In this document: positions 1 through 5,748 of the stretch, one piece after another
Numbering within the stretch: position 1 is the stretch's first letter
Layout: the number at the start of each line of letters is the position of its first letter
NCBI GenBank assembly: GCA_002706615.1
Contig: PALS01000053.1
Coordinates: forward strand, 1-6,720
Reading direction: 5' to 3'
Source: Methanobacteriota archaeon
GTDB taxonomy: Archaea > Thermoplasmatota > Poseidoniia > Poseidoniales > Poseidoniaceae
Length of the DNA stretch: 6,720 nt
The notes under the pieces: generated by a model
Database searches by the model: none
Seen by the model: only the letters and a program-made list of their open reading frames with translations
Told to the model about the DNA's origin: nothing
Program-made: the position numbers and the translations under genes

Positions 1-41
1 TACATTCAAAAATGAAAGTATGCTCTAAAATTATTTAATAA

Positions 42-362
42 ATGAGAAAATATTATGTGTATGTTATTGAATTAGACCAATCAGTAGCAGATATAAAAAA
101 ATTTCGTTCTGAAAACCCACACTATATCAAAGGTATTGCTTGTGTTTATGTAGGCCAATCTTCAAGAAAACCATCTATTAGATTTGAACAACATAAAGAA
201 GGCTATAAGTCTAATAAATATGCAAAATATTATGGGATTAGGCTTAGGCCTGATCTTTATGAAAAATATAATCCTATCCCAACTAGAAAAGATGCTGAAG
301 AAATTGAAGAAATGCTTGGCAAAGTGCTACGTAAACAAGGATATGGAGTCTGGTTTAATTAA
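42..362 (+). CDS. Small stand-alone GIY-YIG nuclease-domain protein (106 aa)
   Basis: A single-domain protein with the layout of the GIY-YIG nuclease fold. The first strand is YVYVI (residues 5-9, in the GIY position). The second is VYVGQS (35-40, in the YIG position), followed by Arg47 and His51 in an RFEQH motif, which match the conserved Arg and His/Tyr of the helix after YIG. An Ala-Glu-rich helix (85-90) carries the candidate metal-binding catalytic Glu (Glu86, 87 or 90), and a final GY..W strand ends the protein. The spacing between the two strand motifs is about 25 residues, longer than the usual 10-11, so there is an inserted loop or helix (12-33). No other domain is attached, unlike UvrC or homing endonucleases. 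An in-frame TAA (39-41) directly abuts the ATG, which fixes the start; no Shine-Dalgarno is visible. Family knowledge predicts DNA cleavage, but the target is unknown and activity is inferred. It may instead be a non-catalytic relative. Confidence 0.75.
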   Translation: MRKYYVYVIELDQSVADIKKFRSENPHYIKGIACVYVGQSSRKPSIRFEQHKEGYKSNKYAKYYGIRLRPDLYEKYNPIPTRKDAEEIEEMLGKVLRKQGYGVWFN

Positions 363-375
363 GCGGTCACTAAGA

Positions 376-429
376 CTTTTATTTATTAAATAAAGAAAAA
401 CCTGTTTTTAGAAATTAAATGGTTTCTAA
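376..429. repeat. Cluster of short AT-rich inverted repeats between the nuclease gene and the large fusion gene
   Basis: The 114-nt gap between the first two genes holds two perfect short inverted repeats: TTTATTTA / TAAATAAA (378-385 / 387-394, 1-nt centre) and TTAGAAA / TTTCTAA (408-414 / 423-429, 8-nt loop). Between them lies AAAAAC-CT-GTTTTT (396-409). The stems are nearly pure A/T and lack a clean trailing T-run, so a strong intrinsic terminator is not supported. They could be a weak terminator or an operator, or simply a consequence of base composition. Confidence 0.25.
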
Positions 430-476
430 GTTATATCCATGAATTCAAAATAAATAAAGTGACTTTTGAAAAATAA

Positions 477-2705
477 ATGAAAATAGAAGATCTAAAACAA
501 TCTAGACTTGTAAAATATTTAAGCTCTTATTTAGCTTTTGTTTTTATTGTTCTTCAAGTTGTTGATATAATTAGTGAGCCGTTCTCTTTCTCTGAAAATT
601 TAATTGTTTATCTTGTTTATGTTTTTGCATTTATTTTTGTTTGTATCGTTATTATTGCAATTAGATCAGATAAAAAAATATCACCAATAGAGCCAATTAA
701 TGATACTAAACAAAATAATCAAAGCAATAAAATAATTTCAATTTCACTATCAATCATTGTATTGCTTCTTATACTTAACGTTTATCAGTTTGCTAATACA
801 AAAGATGATGATTTTTCACAAAACGAATTAAAAAGAAAACTTGATCAATTAATTGAAAAATCTGATTTTATTGAAGCTTTTAATCTTTATAAGAAATTCC
901 CAGATAGTTTTTTCATAAAAGATAGACTTAATGATTTCTCTAAAAAAATTAAATTAACATCTTCTAGCTCAAATGTCGTTGCTTCTTATCAATTTGATTT
1001 AAATAACCTTTCTAAAGATAACTGGAATTATTTATGTAATCTCCCATGTGAGACAGTAGTCCCCATAGGTAATATAAAATATAAATTTGAGAATGAAGAT
1101 GAAAGCTCGATTGAGAGATTATTAAATATTAGAGATTCGATATCAATATCTATTAACAGAAAAGATATTTCAGCTCAAAGAATGGTCTTCATAAAAAATA
1201 ATAAATTAAAATTAAGAACTGCTGGCCTTGATCACTTAGATCCTCAAGAAGTTGATGATTACTACATTGATAAATTTGAAGTAACAAATAAGGAGTTTCA
1301 TGAATTTTTGAACAAGGGTGGATATGACGATATTTCTCTTTGGCAATTTGATCAATTAGTGAATAAAGATTACAAGAGATTGTTTGTGGATAAAACAGGT
1401 TTCCCGGGCCCTTCAGAATGGGAGTTAGGCAGCTACCCATCTGAACAAGAAAACTATCCTGTTTCTGGCATTAGCTGGTTTGAAGCAATGGCATATTGCC
1501 GTTCAATTGGTAAATCTTTACCAAATATATATCAATGGGATTATTCAGCTTCACTACAAAATTCAAGCGATATTGTTCCTAGGAGTAATATGAGCAGCTC
1601 TTCAAAAGTTGAGGTTGGTAGTAAAAATATTATTTCATCTTTTGGTTTATATGATGTAGCGGGCAATGTTGCCGAATGGGTTTATAATAGCTCTGATAAT
1701 AATACAAGAGTAATTATGGGCGGTAGCTGGGATGATCCTGGTTATGTTTTTAATACCTTATTTAGTAAAGAGCCATTTAACAGAGACAAATCTAATGGTT
1801 GCAGGTGCGTCAAATCATCGGATAGCAACAAATCATTAGAGGAAAAAGTTACTAACCCATCATTTAATATAATTAATGCCAAGCCAGTTTCTGATAACGT
1901 ACATGCTGCATATTTATCTATGTTTAAATATTCTAAATTTGATTTAGAGTCCACTTTAATCTCTGATACGCTTATTGAATCTAAAAAATACACAATAAGT
2001 AAGGTGGCTTATAACACATCATACGGTGAAAGAATGTTTAGCTATATTTACAAACCGGAAAAAATTGATTCTCCTTCAAGAACCATAATCCTTTTTCCTG
2101 GTGCTGGAGCTATTATTAGAGAATCTAGCCAAGCTCTATTTGAGCAGATTCCTTCAAACTTTGAGTTTCTTATGAAAGTAAACAGTGTCTTTGTTTTCCC
2201 TATTTATAAGAGCACCTATGAAAGAAGAGATGGCCTAATCAACTCTATTCCATTCTATGATCTTTCTTATCGGGATAGAGTTATTAAATGGAGTAAAGAT
2301 CTTCAAACCACTATTGATTATTTAGAAAAACAAGATTTTGTGGACATGAGAAGATTGCATTACTATGGATATAGTTGGGGGTCAAGGATTGCTGGAATTA
2401 TGCTATCAACAGTACCAAAGTTTAAATCAGCTATTTTAATTGTAGGTGGACTAAGAAGTCAAAAAAGGCATCCTGAGGCCGACCCAGTAAATTATTTGCC
2501 TAGAGTAAAAATACCTATATTGATGCTGAATGGTAAGTATGATCCAATTTTTCCGTATGATACTTCTGCAGAGCCAATGTTTAAACTTTTTGGGACAGGC
2601 GTTAATAATAAAAAAATTATCACTTTTGAATCTGGTCATTTTGTGCCTGGTCATGAAATAATTAAATATTCTGTAGATTGGTTTAATTCTATTGATCCAG
2701 ATTAA
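477..2705 (+). CDS. Membrane-anchored FGE/SUMF1-like domain fused to an alpha/beta hydrolase (742 aa)
   Basis: The domain order can be read directly. Two hydrophobic helices (about 12-32 and 42-62) resemble the N-terminal membrane pair common in TPR/adenylate-cyclase-type proteins; a third spans 85-102. A helical, TPR-like linker follows (about 115-158), then a PEGA-like strand segment (165-205; W183, P190, PxG 196-198). A SUMF1/FGE-sulfatase domain occupies about 235-447, with YIDKFEVTNKEF (263-274), GISWFEAMAYC (331-341), LYDVAGNVAEW (391-401), GGSW (415-418) and a closing GCRCV (441-445). The C-terminal alpha/beta hydrolase (about 505-738) has a GYSWG nucleophile elbow (Ser633), NGKYDP (Asp689) and SGH (His721) as the probable triad. 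The two cysteines that bind copper after GGSW in true formylglycine-generating enzymes are absent, so sulfatase activation is unlikely and a binding or structural role is inferred. From family knowledge, this FGE-plus-hydrolase arrangement also occurs behind Ser/Thr kinase domains; no kinase is present here. In-frame TAA (474-476) abuts the ATG. Domain calls are strong; the substrate is unknown. Confidence 0.88.
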   Translation: MKIEDLKQSRLVKYLSSYLAFVFIVLQVVDIISEPFSFSENLIVYLVYVFAFIFVCIVIIAIRSDKKISPIEPINDTKQNNQSNKIISISLSIIVLLLILNVYQFANTKDDDFSQNELKRKLDQLIEKSDFIEAFNLYKKFPDSFFIKDRLNDFSKKIKLTSSSSNVVASYQFDLNNLSKDNWNYLCNLPCETVVPIGNIKYKFENEDESSIERLLNIRDSISISINRKDISAQRMVFIKNNKLKLRTAGLDHLDPQEVDDYYIDKFEVTNKEFHEFLNKGGYDDISLWQFDQLVNKDYKRLFVDKTGFPGPSEWELGSYPSEQENYPVSGISWFEAMAYCRSIGKSLPNIYQWDYSASLQNSSDIVPRSNMSSSSKVEVGSKNIISSFGLYDVAGNVAEWVYNSSDNNTRVIMGGSWDDPGYVFNTLFSKEPFNRDKSNGCRCVKSSDSNKSLEEKVTNPSFNIINAKPVSDNVHAAYLSMFKYSKFDLESTLISDTLIESKKYTISKVAYNTSYGERMFSYIYKPEKIDSPSRTIILFPGAGAIIRESSQALFEQIPSNFEFLMKVNSVFVFPIYKSTYERRDGLINSIPFYDLSYRDRVIKWSKDLQTTIDYLEKQDFVDMRRLHYYGYSWGSRIAGIMLSTVPKFKSAILIVGGLRSQKRHPEADPVNYLPRVKIPILMLNGKYDPIFPYDTSAEPMFKLFGTGVNNKKIITFESGHFVPGHEIIKYSVDWFNSIDPD

Positions 2706-2719
2706 AATATTTACATAAT

Positions 2720-2762
2720 AACCCATTAATAAGCTAAGAGCCTTTTTTGTTTATAGTGGGTT
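2720..2762 (+). terminator. Weak candidate stem-loop after the fusion gene
   Basis: AACCCATTA (2720-2728) can pair with TAGTGGGTT (2754-2762), giving nine pairs with one G-U and a loop of about 25 nt that contains a run of six T (2743-2748). It starts 15 nt after the stop codon. The T-run lies in the loop rather than after the stem, so this is not a classical intrinsic terminator. It is the only sizeable stem seen between 2706 and 2835. Confidence 0.2.
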
Positions 2763-2799
2763 TCTATCGTAATATTACAGAGTAGTATTTTACTCTTTT

Positions 2800-2805
2800 T
2801 ATAAT
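2800..2805 (+). promoter_or_regulatory. Possible -10 box for the small membrane protein gene
   Basis: A perfect TATAAT lies 30 nt before the ATG at 2836, a good distance for a short leader. No matching -35 hexamer is found 16-18 nt upstream. A second candidate pair is TTGTTT (2747-2752) and TAATAT (2770-2775) with a 17-nt spacer; it has better spacing but weaker boxes. In an AT-rich genome such matches are easily found by chance. Confidence 0.3.
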
Positions 2806-2835
2806 TAGAGCAGTTAATGAACAAAGGTTAATTCA

Positions 2836-3063
2836 ATGAATAAATTATTACACAACCAAACGTTTTGGAGAATTATTTGGATTTATACTTTAATTATTTA
2901 TCCTTATTTTTTTCTAACATTGTTTTTTTCAGGAGAGCCTCCAATAATTATTAGTGAAACCTTTACAGACTATATATATTTAGTAAGTGGTGTTTTTATT
3001 GTCCCTCTAATGTCATGGGGCGCTTATAACCAGTTCCGTATTAGTAGGGATTCAAAGAAATAA
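2836..3063 (+). CDS. Small two-helix membrane protein of unknown function (75 aa)
   Basis: I do not recognise the family. Two hydrophobic segments are visible: about 11-31, rich in aromatic residues (W, Y, F), and about 46-66. They are joined by a short loop containing GEPP (33-36). The tail is charged (RISRDSKK, 68-75), so by the positive-inside rule the C-terminus is probably cytoplasmic. An in-frame TGA (2818-2820) lies just upstream and an AAAGG (2823-2827) sits about 8 nt before the ATG, both supporting this start. It stands alone: a 130-nt gap separates it from the fusion gene upstream, and the next gene is convergent. The coding call rests on the ribosome binding site and the coherent membrane topology. 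Confidence 0.65.
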   Translation: MNKLLHNQTFWRIIWIYTLIIYPYFFLTLFFSGEPPIIISETFTDYIYLVSGVFIVPLMSWGAYNQFRISRDSKK

Positions 3064-3073
3064 ATGAAGTAGA

Positions 3074-3104
3074 CAGCTAGGGGTTAAAGATATGTACTTA
3101 GCTG
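3074..3104. terminator. Candidate stem-loop between convergent genes
   Basis: CAGCTAGG (3074-3081) can pair with CTTAGCTG (3097-3104), eight pairs with one G-U and a 15-nt loop, in the 54-nt gap between two convergent genes. The position suits a shared terminator, but neither side has a good T-run, so the call is tentative. Confidence 0.3.
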
Positions 3105-3117
3105 AATGATTTATTTA

Positions 3118-3579
3118 TTATAGTGTCCAGCCAAGTGACATCCCAGCCCAAGGTGCACTAAATTTTCCTAGAAATAAATAATACCCTTTAACGCTAATTA
3201 GAAATCCGCCTGTTCCTTTTTGATAGCGATACCCCCCGCCAAAAAAGATTGAATTATCTTCAATATAATCACCTCTCATCTCAAGAGTCCCTTGAATCAT
3301 GGTCATTCCACCGCCAAGTTCAAATTTGTGATCACCTAAACCCATAAGGTATGCTGCGCCTATGGGCATAAATCTAATTTTTTTATCGCCAGGAACTTGA
3401 GCCCTACTGGACCCATAGCCTGCTCGAGCAAGAATATTATTAGTTAACATACGTTCGTAGTTGAATGTCCTCGTATAGCCCGCACCACCAAGTTCAGTAT
3501 AAATATTATTTTTTTGACTATAGCCATAAGTAGTAAGTGTTATTATAAAAAGTCCAAATAAAGAAAGTTTTTTTAACAT
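3118..3579 (-). CDS. Secreted beta-barrel-like outer-membrane protein (153 aa)
   Basis: A clear Sec signal peptide opens the protein: Lys3-Lys4, a hydrophobic core at about 5-18, and likely cleavage near YS/Q (20-22). The mature part consists of alternating, glycine- and aromatic-rich strands with short turns: YTELGGAGYTRTFNYERML (27-45), ARAGYG (51-56), FMPIGAAYLMG (70-80), FELGGGMTMI (86-95), FFGGGYRYQ (112-120), FLISVKGYYLF (126-136) and a final AGMSLGWTL. The alternation suggests about eight strands of a small barrel, compatible with an OmpA/OmpW-sized protein. The 'NYERML...LARAGYG' and 'LGDHKFELGGG' phrases resemble hypothetical proteins I associate with Bacteroidota-like genomes, but I cannot name the family. 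The mature protein has no visible cysteine. The start is supported by AAAAAAGG (3593-3586, minus strand) 6 nt before the ATG. It appears monocistronic, convergent with the gene at 2836 and divergent from the gene at 3722. Confidence 0.8.
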   Translation of the reverse strand: MLKKLSLFGLFIITLTTYGYSQKNNIYTELGGAGYTRTFNYERMLTNNILARAGYGSSRAQVPGDKKIRFMPIGAAYLMGLGDHKFELGGGMTMIQGTLEMRGDYIEDNSIFFGGGYRYQKGTGGFLISVKGYYLFLGKFSAPWAGMSLGWTL

Positions 3580-3609
3580 TATGAGCCTTTTTTAGTATTA
3601 AAAGTTAAG

Positions 3610-3619
3610 GTTTTAAAAC
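3610..3619. repeat. GTTTTAAAAC palindrome in a divergent intergenic region
   Basis: A perfect 10-nt palindrome lies 31 nt before the start of the minus-strand barrel gene, inside the 142-nt gap shared with the divergent DUF2892 gene. The position would suit an operator, but A/T palindromes of this length are not rare at this base composition. No convincing -35/-10 pair was found for either gene in 3580-3721. Confidence 0.2.
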
Positions 3620-3721
3620 TTTGTTTAACAATACAGCAAAGTAACTTTTACCCATGCACTAGATTGTAATCTGGTTAGAAATAAATCCTTTTGAATTTTA
3701 AAAGATTATGTAATTTTTGAT

Positions 3722-3928
3722 ATGAAAATATTTAAAACAAATCAAAATAAACCAGAAAGAGTTGTAAGGTTAATTGTATCACTATTCCTAATTCCAACTC
3801 CATTTATTCTTGGCTCATCATCCTACTCAATTCTTCTTAGTACAGTTGGTGGCGTTTTACTATTTAACTCAGTAGTTGGAACTTGTTACATCTACAGAAT
3901 TCTGGGTGTAGATACTTGTAAAACATAA
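3722..3928 (+). CDS. DUF2892-type two-helix inner-membrane protein (68 aa)
   Basis: The full length and layout match the small DUF2892 (YgaP-like transmembrane) family. A basic N-terminus with the ERVVRLIV motif (12-19) leads into helix 1 (about 15-31), helix 2 follows (about 36-54), and the end carries the characteristic GTCYIYRILGVDTC (53-66) with two conserved cysteines, Cys55 and Cys66. In family members this C-terminal Cys-x(n)-Cys pattern is often preserved. In some proteins the domain is fused to a rhodanese that handles sulfane sulfur; no rhodanese is attached or adjacent here. The function of stand-alone members is not established. No Shine-Dalgarno is visible before the ATG. A strong terminator follows 21 nt after the stop, so the gene is probably a single transcription unit. 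Confidence 0.82.
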   Translation: MKIFKTNQNKPERVVRLIVSLFLIPTPFILGSSSYSILLSTVGGVLLFNSVVGTCYIYRILGVDTCKT

Positions 3929-3949
3929 TATTATAGTTAATTAATTTTT

Positions 3950-3978
3950 AAAGCCTCACCTCAACGTGGGGCTTTTTT
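3950..3978 (+). terminator. Rho-independent terminator after the DUF2892 gene
   Basis: AAAGCCTCAC (3950-3959) pairs with GTGGGGCTTT (3966-3975) over ten positions with one G-U, a 6-nt loop, and a six-T run (3973-3978) that overlaps the stem base. It is the strongest hairpin in the window and stands out as GC-rich in an AT-rich background. It lies 21 nt after the DUF2892 stop and only 28 nt before the next ATG. Confidence 0.9.
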
Positions 3979-4006
3979 ATTTAACGGTTAAAGAAGGATT
4001 AGAAAA

Positions 4007-4453
4007 ATGAAAAATAGAAAGTTTTTTGAGGTTATAGGTTTATTTAGCGTTGTTGGTTCACTCATATTTGTTGGTATAGAAATTAAACAAAATACTACCG
4101 CAGTACGCGGAGCAACCCAGCAAGCTGTTTCCTCTCAGGTTGCAGAGATGTATAGGATCCTAGCTGAAAATGAGAGGATGGCTAACTTAGTTAGCATTGC
4201 ATCAAAGGGAGTAAAAAAATCAGATATTAGTGAAAGTGATTACGTAAGTTTTTGGAGTTTTCAAATGATGGGTTTTAGGCGTATTGAGAATATCTATCTT
4301 CAATATAAAAATGGATTATTAACAGAAGATGCATTTAGTAGAATTGGTATGGATATTTATAAAACAAAACTCGTAAGAGGAATTTGGGATGAACGTAAGG
4401 GAGATTTTGAACCAGATTTTGTTAAGTTTTTTGAACAGCTAAGAGATAATTAA
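4007..4453 (+). CDS. Single-helix membrane-anchored helical protein of unknown function (148 aa)
   Basis: The protein has one N-terminal membrane helix (about 8-25, VIGLFSVVGSLIFVGIEI), followed directly by IKQNTTAVRGATQQA (26-40) and an all-helical soluble domain. This start (GLxSVVGSLIFVGxEIxQNTxAVR) is a recurrent signature of hypothetical proteins I associate with marine and environmental bacteria. Further conserved-looking positions are the Trp and Arg residues in FWSFQMMGFRRIENIYLQYKNG (82-103), GLLTEDAF (103-110) and RGIWDERKGDFEPDF (124-138). No catalytic motif is recognisable. AGAAGGA (3992-3998) lies 8 nt before the ATG, one of the best ribosome binding sites in the window. It leads a tight gene run, with the next gene 10 nt downstream. 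The N-terminal plan (one helix plus a helical domain) resembles that of the protein at 5026, but the sequences are not obviously homologous. Confidence 0.82.
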   Translation: MKNRKFFEVIGLFSVVGSLIFVGIEIKQNTTAVRGATQQAVSSQVAEMYRILAENERMANLVSIASKGVKKSDISESDYVSFWSFQMMGFRRIENIYLQYKNGLLTEDAFSRIGMDIYKTKLVRGIWDERKGDFEPDFVKFFEQLRDN

Positions 4454-4463
4454 TTAAAATCAA

Positions 4464-5012
4464 ATGAAACACTTCTGGATCATATTATTTTTATTCCCCC
4501 TTTTTGCTCAAAATGACAATATAAAATTTATATTAAAAAATGATTCTGAAATTATTGGCTTCAAACCTGAAGATAAAGTTGTCATCCGTCTTTATAAAAA
4601 AAATATTTTAGATATTAAATTGATTCCTGATAGAAATTTAAAATCAACGATCTTTAAAAATGTTGACTATAATGAAAAATTTATTTTAACCGAAAATAGA
4701 AAAATTTTATTTAATGAAATATACTCAATAGCACATGTTAGCAATGGAAATATAGCAATGAAAAACGGTATTAGAGGATTTAAGACTGGCGCGATTGCTG
4801 GTTTTTCAATTGGGTTTTTAGGTACATTAATTAATGACTCTGGGCCAACAAATCCATTAGCAACAGGGGTTATGGTTGGAGCGGTTAGTTCCTTTGTTTT
4901 ATTCTTTGAAGGGTTAATTAGAGGATATTTTCATTCAAATATTTCTAAAGAATATATAATTGGCAATAAAAAATGGATTATCGTTGAGAAAGATCAAGAT
5001 CCTCTGGAGTAA
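4464..5012 (+). CDS. Envelope protein with signal-like N-terminus and C-terminal two-helix hairpin (182 aa)
   Basis: Not a family I can name. A short signal-like segment (2-15; likely cleavage before Gln16, LFA/Q) is followed by a strand-rich region (20-90) that looks like a small beta domain: KFILKNDSEIIGF, KVVIRLYKK and KILFNEIYSIAHV. Two hydrophobic, Gly/Ala-rich segments follow (about 107-122, GFKTGAIAGFSIGFLG; and about 132-152), separated by a polar turn NDSGPTNP (124-131). A last hydrophilic strand pair closes the protein (163-175). The pattern of a beta domain sensing or describing 'expression', then a glycine-rich hairpin, recurs in environmental hypothetical proteins. The Gly-rich helices could pack tightly in a membrane, but function is unknown. 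No clear Shine-Dalgarno is seen; the 10-nt gap to the gene before suggests translational coupling. Confidence 0.75.
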   Translation: MKHFWIILFLFPLFAQNDNIKFILKNDSEIIGFKPEDKVVIRLYKKNILDIKLIPDRNLKSTIFKNVDYNEKFILTENRKILFNEIYSIAHVSNGNIAMKNGIRGFKTGAIAGFSIGFLGTLINDSGPTNPLATGVMVGAVSSFVLFFEGLIRGYFHSNISKEYIIGNKKWIIVEKDQDPLE

Positions 5013-5014
5013 AT

Positions 5015-5020
5015 AAAGGA
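5015..5020 (+). promoter_or_regulatory. Strong ribosome binding site (AAAGGA)
   Basis: AAAGGA sits 5 nt before the ATG at 5026, in the 13-nt gap after the preceding stop. It is one of the few strong Shine-Dalgarno sequences here and confirms the start of the DUF6090-like gene. Confidence 0.75.
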
Positions 5021-5025
5021 TAAAA

Positions 5026-5706
5026 ATGAAAAACATACTTGCAAGAGGTGGGATTGAATTTTTAGCTGTTCTTTTTGGAATTACCATATCTCTTTGGGTG
5101 GAAGATTCACGTGAAAATAAACATATTCAAAATAGGGTAGCTGAAGATTATTTATACATAAAAAAAGAAATTGGGCTTGATATAAAAAATATTGATAATA
5201 TAATTTTAGCTGTAAACAGTCAAGTCACTTCACTTAAAAAGCTGCTTGATTATAATGAAAAAAAGGTTGATTTCAATGATAGTGATGTGATTTTCAATTT
5301 AAAAAAAATTACTTCACCTACTTTTTATGGCACACAAACAGCTTATACTGCTTCTGTTTCAAGTGGCCGGCTAAATTCATCTAAGGATATAAACTTAAGT
5401 AATGAAATTTCACAGCTATATGAGCATTTTTATAAAAGGCTAAATGCAAATAGTGAATTATATGACTTTAGAAATCAAAAATTAAAAAGTGATTACTTTA
5501 TGAATTTTTTTCAAATAACTGTTGGGGGTCGAAAAATAGATGAGTTATCTAAAGAGATTTTCTTTTCAGCAAACACTAGGAATGCTTTGTACTGGATTTT
5601 AGAATTTGTTGAAAATTTTTATATTTTGAGATTGAATGACACAAAGAATCAAATGATAAAAACAGAAATGTTAATTTCAAACTTTTTAGATGAAGCTCAG
5701 CAATAA
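5026..5706 (+). CDS. DUF6090-like single-helix membrane protein (226 aa)
   Basis: The N-terminus (residues 1-30) has the hallmark of this family: a short basic start, a helix ARGGIEFLAVLFGITISLWV (6-25), then EDSRENKHIQNRVAEDYLYIKKEI, a charged amphipathic stretch leading into a long helical or coiled domain. A second conserved block, SPTFYGTQTAYTASVSSGRLNS (97-118), then helix LSNEISQLYEHFYKRL (124-139), matches the family's 'sGxl ... L...i..yY' pattern. No enzyme motif or cofactor site is visible. The body is predicted to lie on one side of the membrane as a helical bundle. Family knowledge gives no firm function. It is third in the tight + strand run, after a 13-nt gap with a strong AAAGGA ribosome binding site; the methyltransferase gene follows after 42 nt. 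Confidence 0.78.
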   Translation: MKNILARGGIEFLAVLFGITISLWVEDSRENKHIQNRVAEDYLYIKKEIGLDIKNIDNIILAVNSQVTSLKKLLDYNEKKVDFNDSDVIFNLKKITSPTFYGTQTAYTASVSSGRLNSSKDINLSNEISQLYEHFYKRLNANSELYDFRNQKLKSDYFMNFFQITVGGRKIDELSKEIFFSANTRNALYWILEFVENFYILRLNDTKNQMIKTEMLISNFLDEAQQ

Positions 5707-5748
5707 ATCTTATTGCTATAAATCATAATTGAATAAAAATTTAGTAAA

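Noticed and set aside
184..393. 69-codon + strand open frame overlapping the GIY-YIG gene
   Set aside because: It lies in another frame of a gene with clear motifs, has low-complexity K/I/L content, no ribosome binding site and no recognisable domain.
376..429. Possible origin, attachment site or CRISPR-like repeat from the AT-rich inverted repeats
   Set aside because: The repeats are short, differ from one another, have no regular spacing and no integrase, transposase or Cas gene nearby; listed only as a low-confidence repeat cluster.
1189..1440. 83-codon minus-strand open frame inside the fusion gene
   Set aside because: It is antisense to the conserved FGE-like region, has no motif, and is explained as a shadow of the real gene.
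1742..1993. 83-codon minus-strand open frame inside the fusion gene
   Set aside because: It is antisense to the linker between the FGE-like and hydrolase domains, with no supporting ribosome binding site or family resemblance.
2451..2726. 91-codon minus-strand open frame over the hydrolase end
   Set aside because: It overlaps the catalytic Asp/His region of the hydrolase on the other strand; its residue content looks like a reverse-strand artefact.
2738..2748. GAGCCTTTTTT, an 11-nt sequence repeated at 3583-3593
   Set aside because: The second copy is explained by the ribosome binding site of the minus-strand barrel gene. Eleven matching bases including a T-run are plausible by chance, and no flanking similarity exists.
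2817..2831. Four-codon leader frame (ATG to TAA) just before the small membrane protein gene
   Set aside because: It is too short to support as a gene and overlaps the ribosome binding site by chance.
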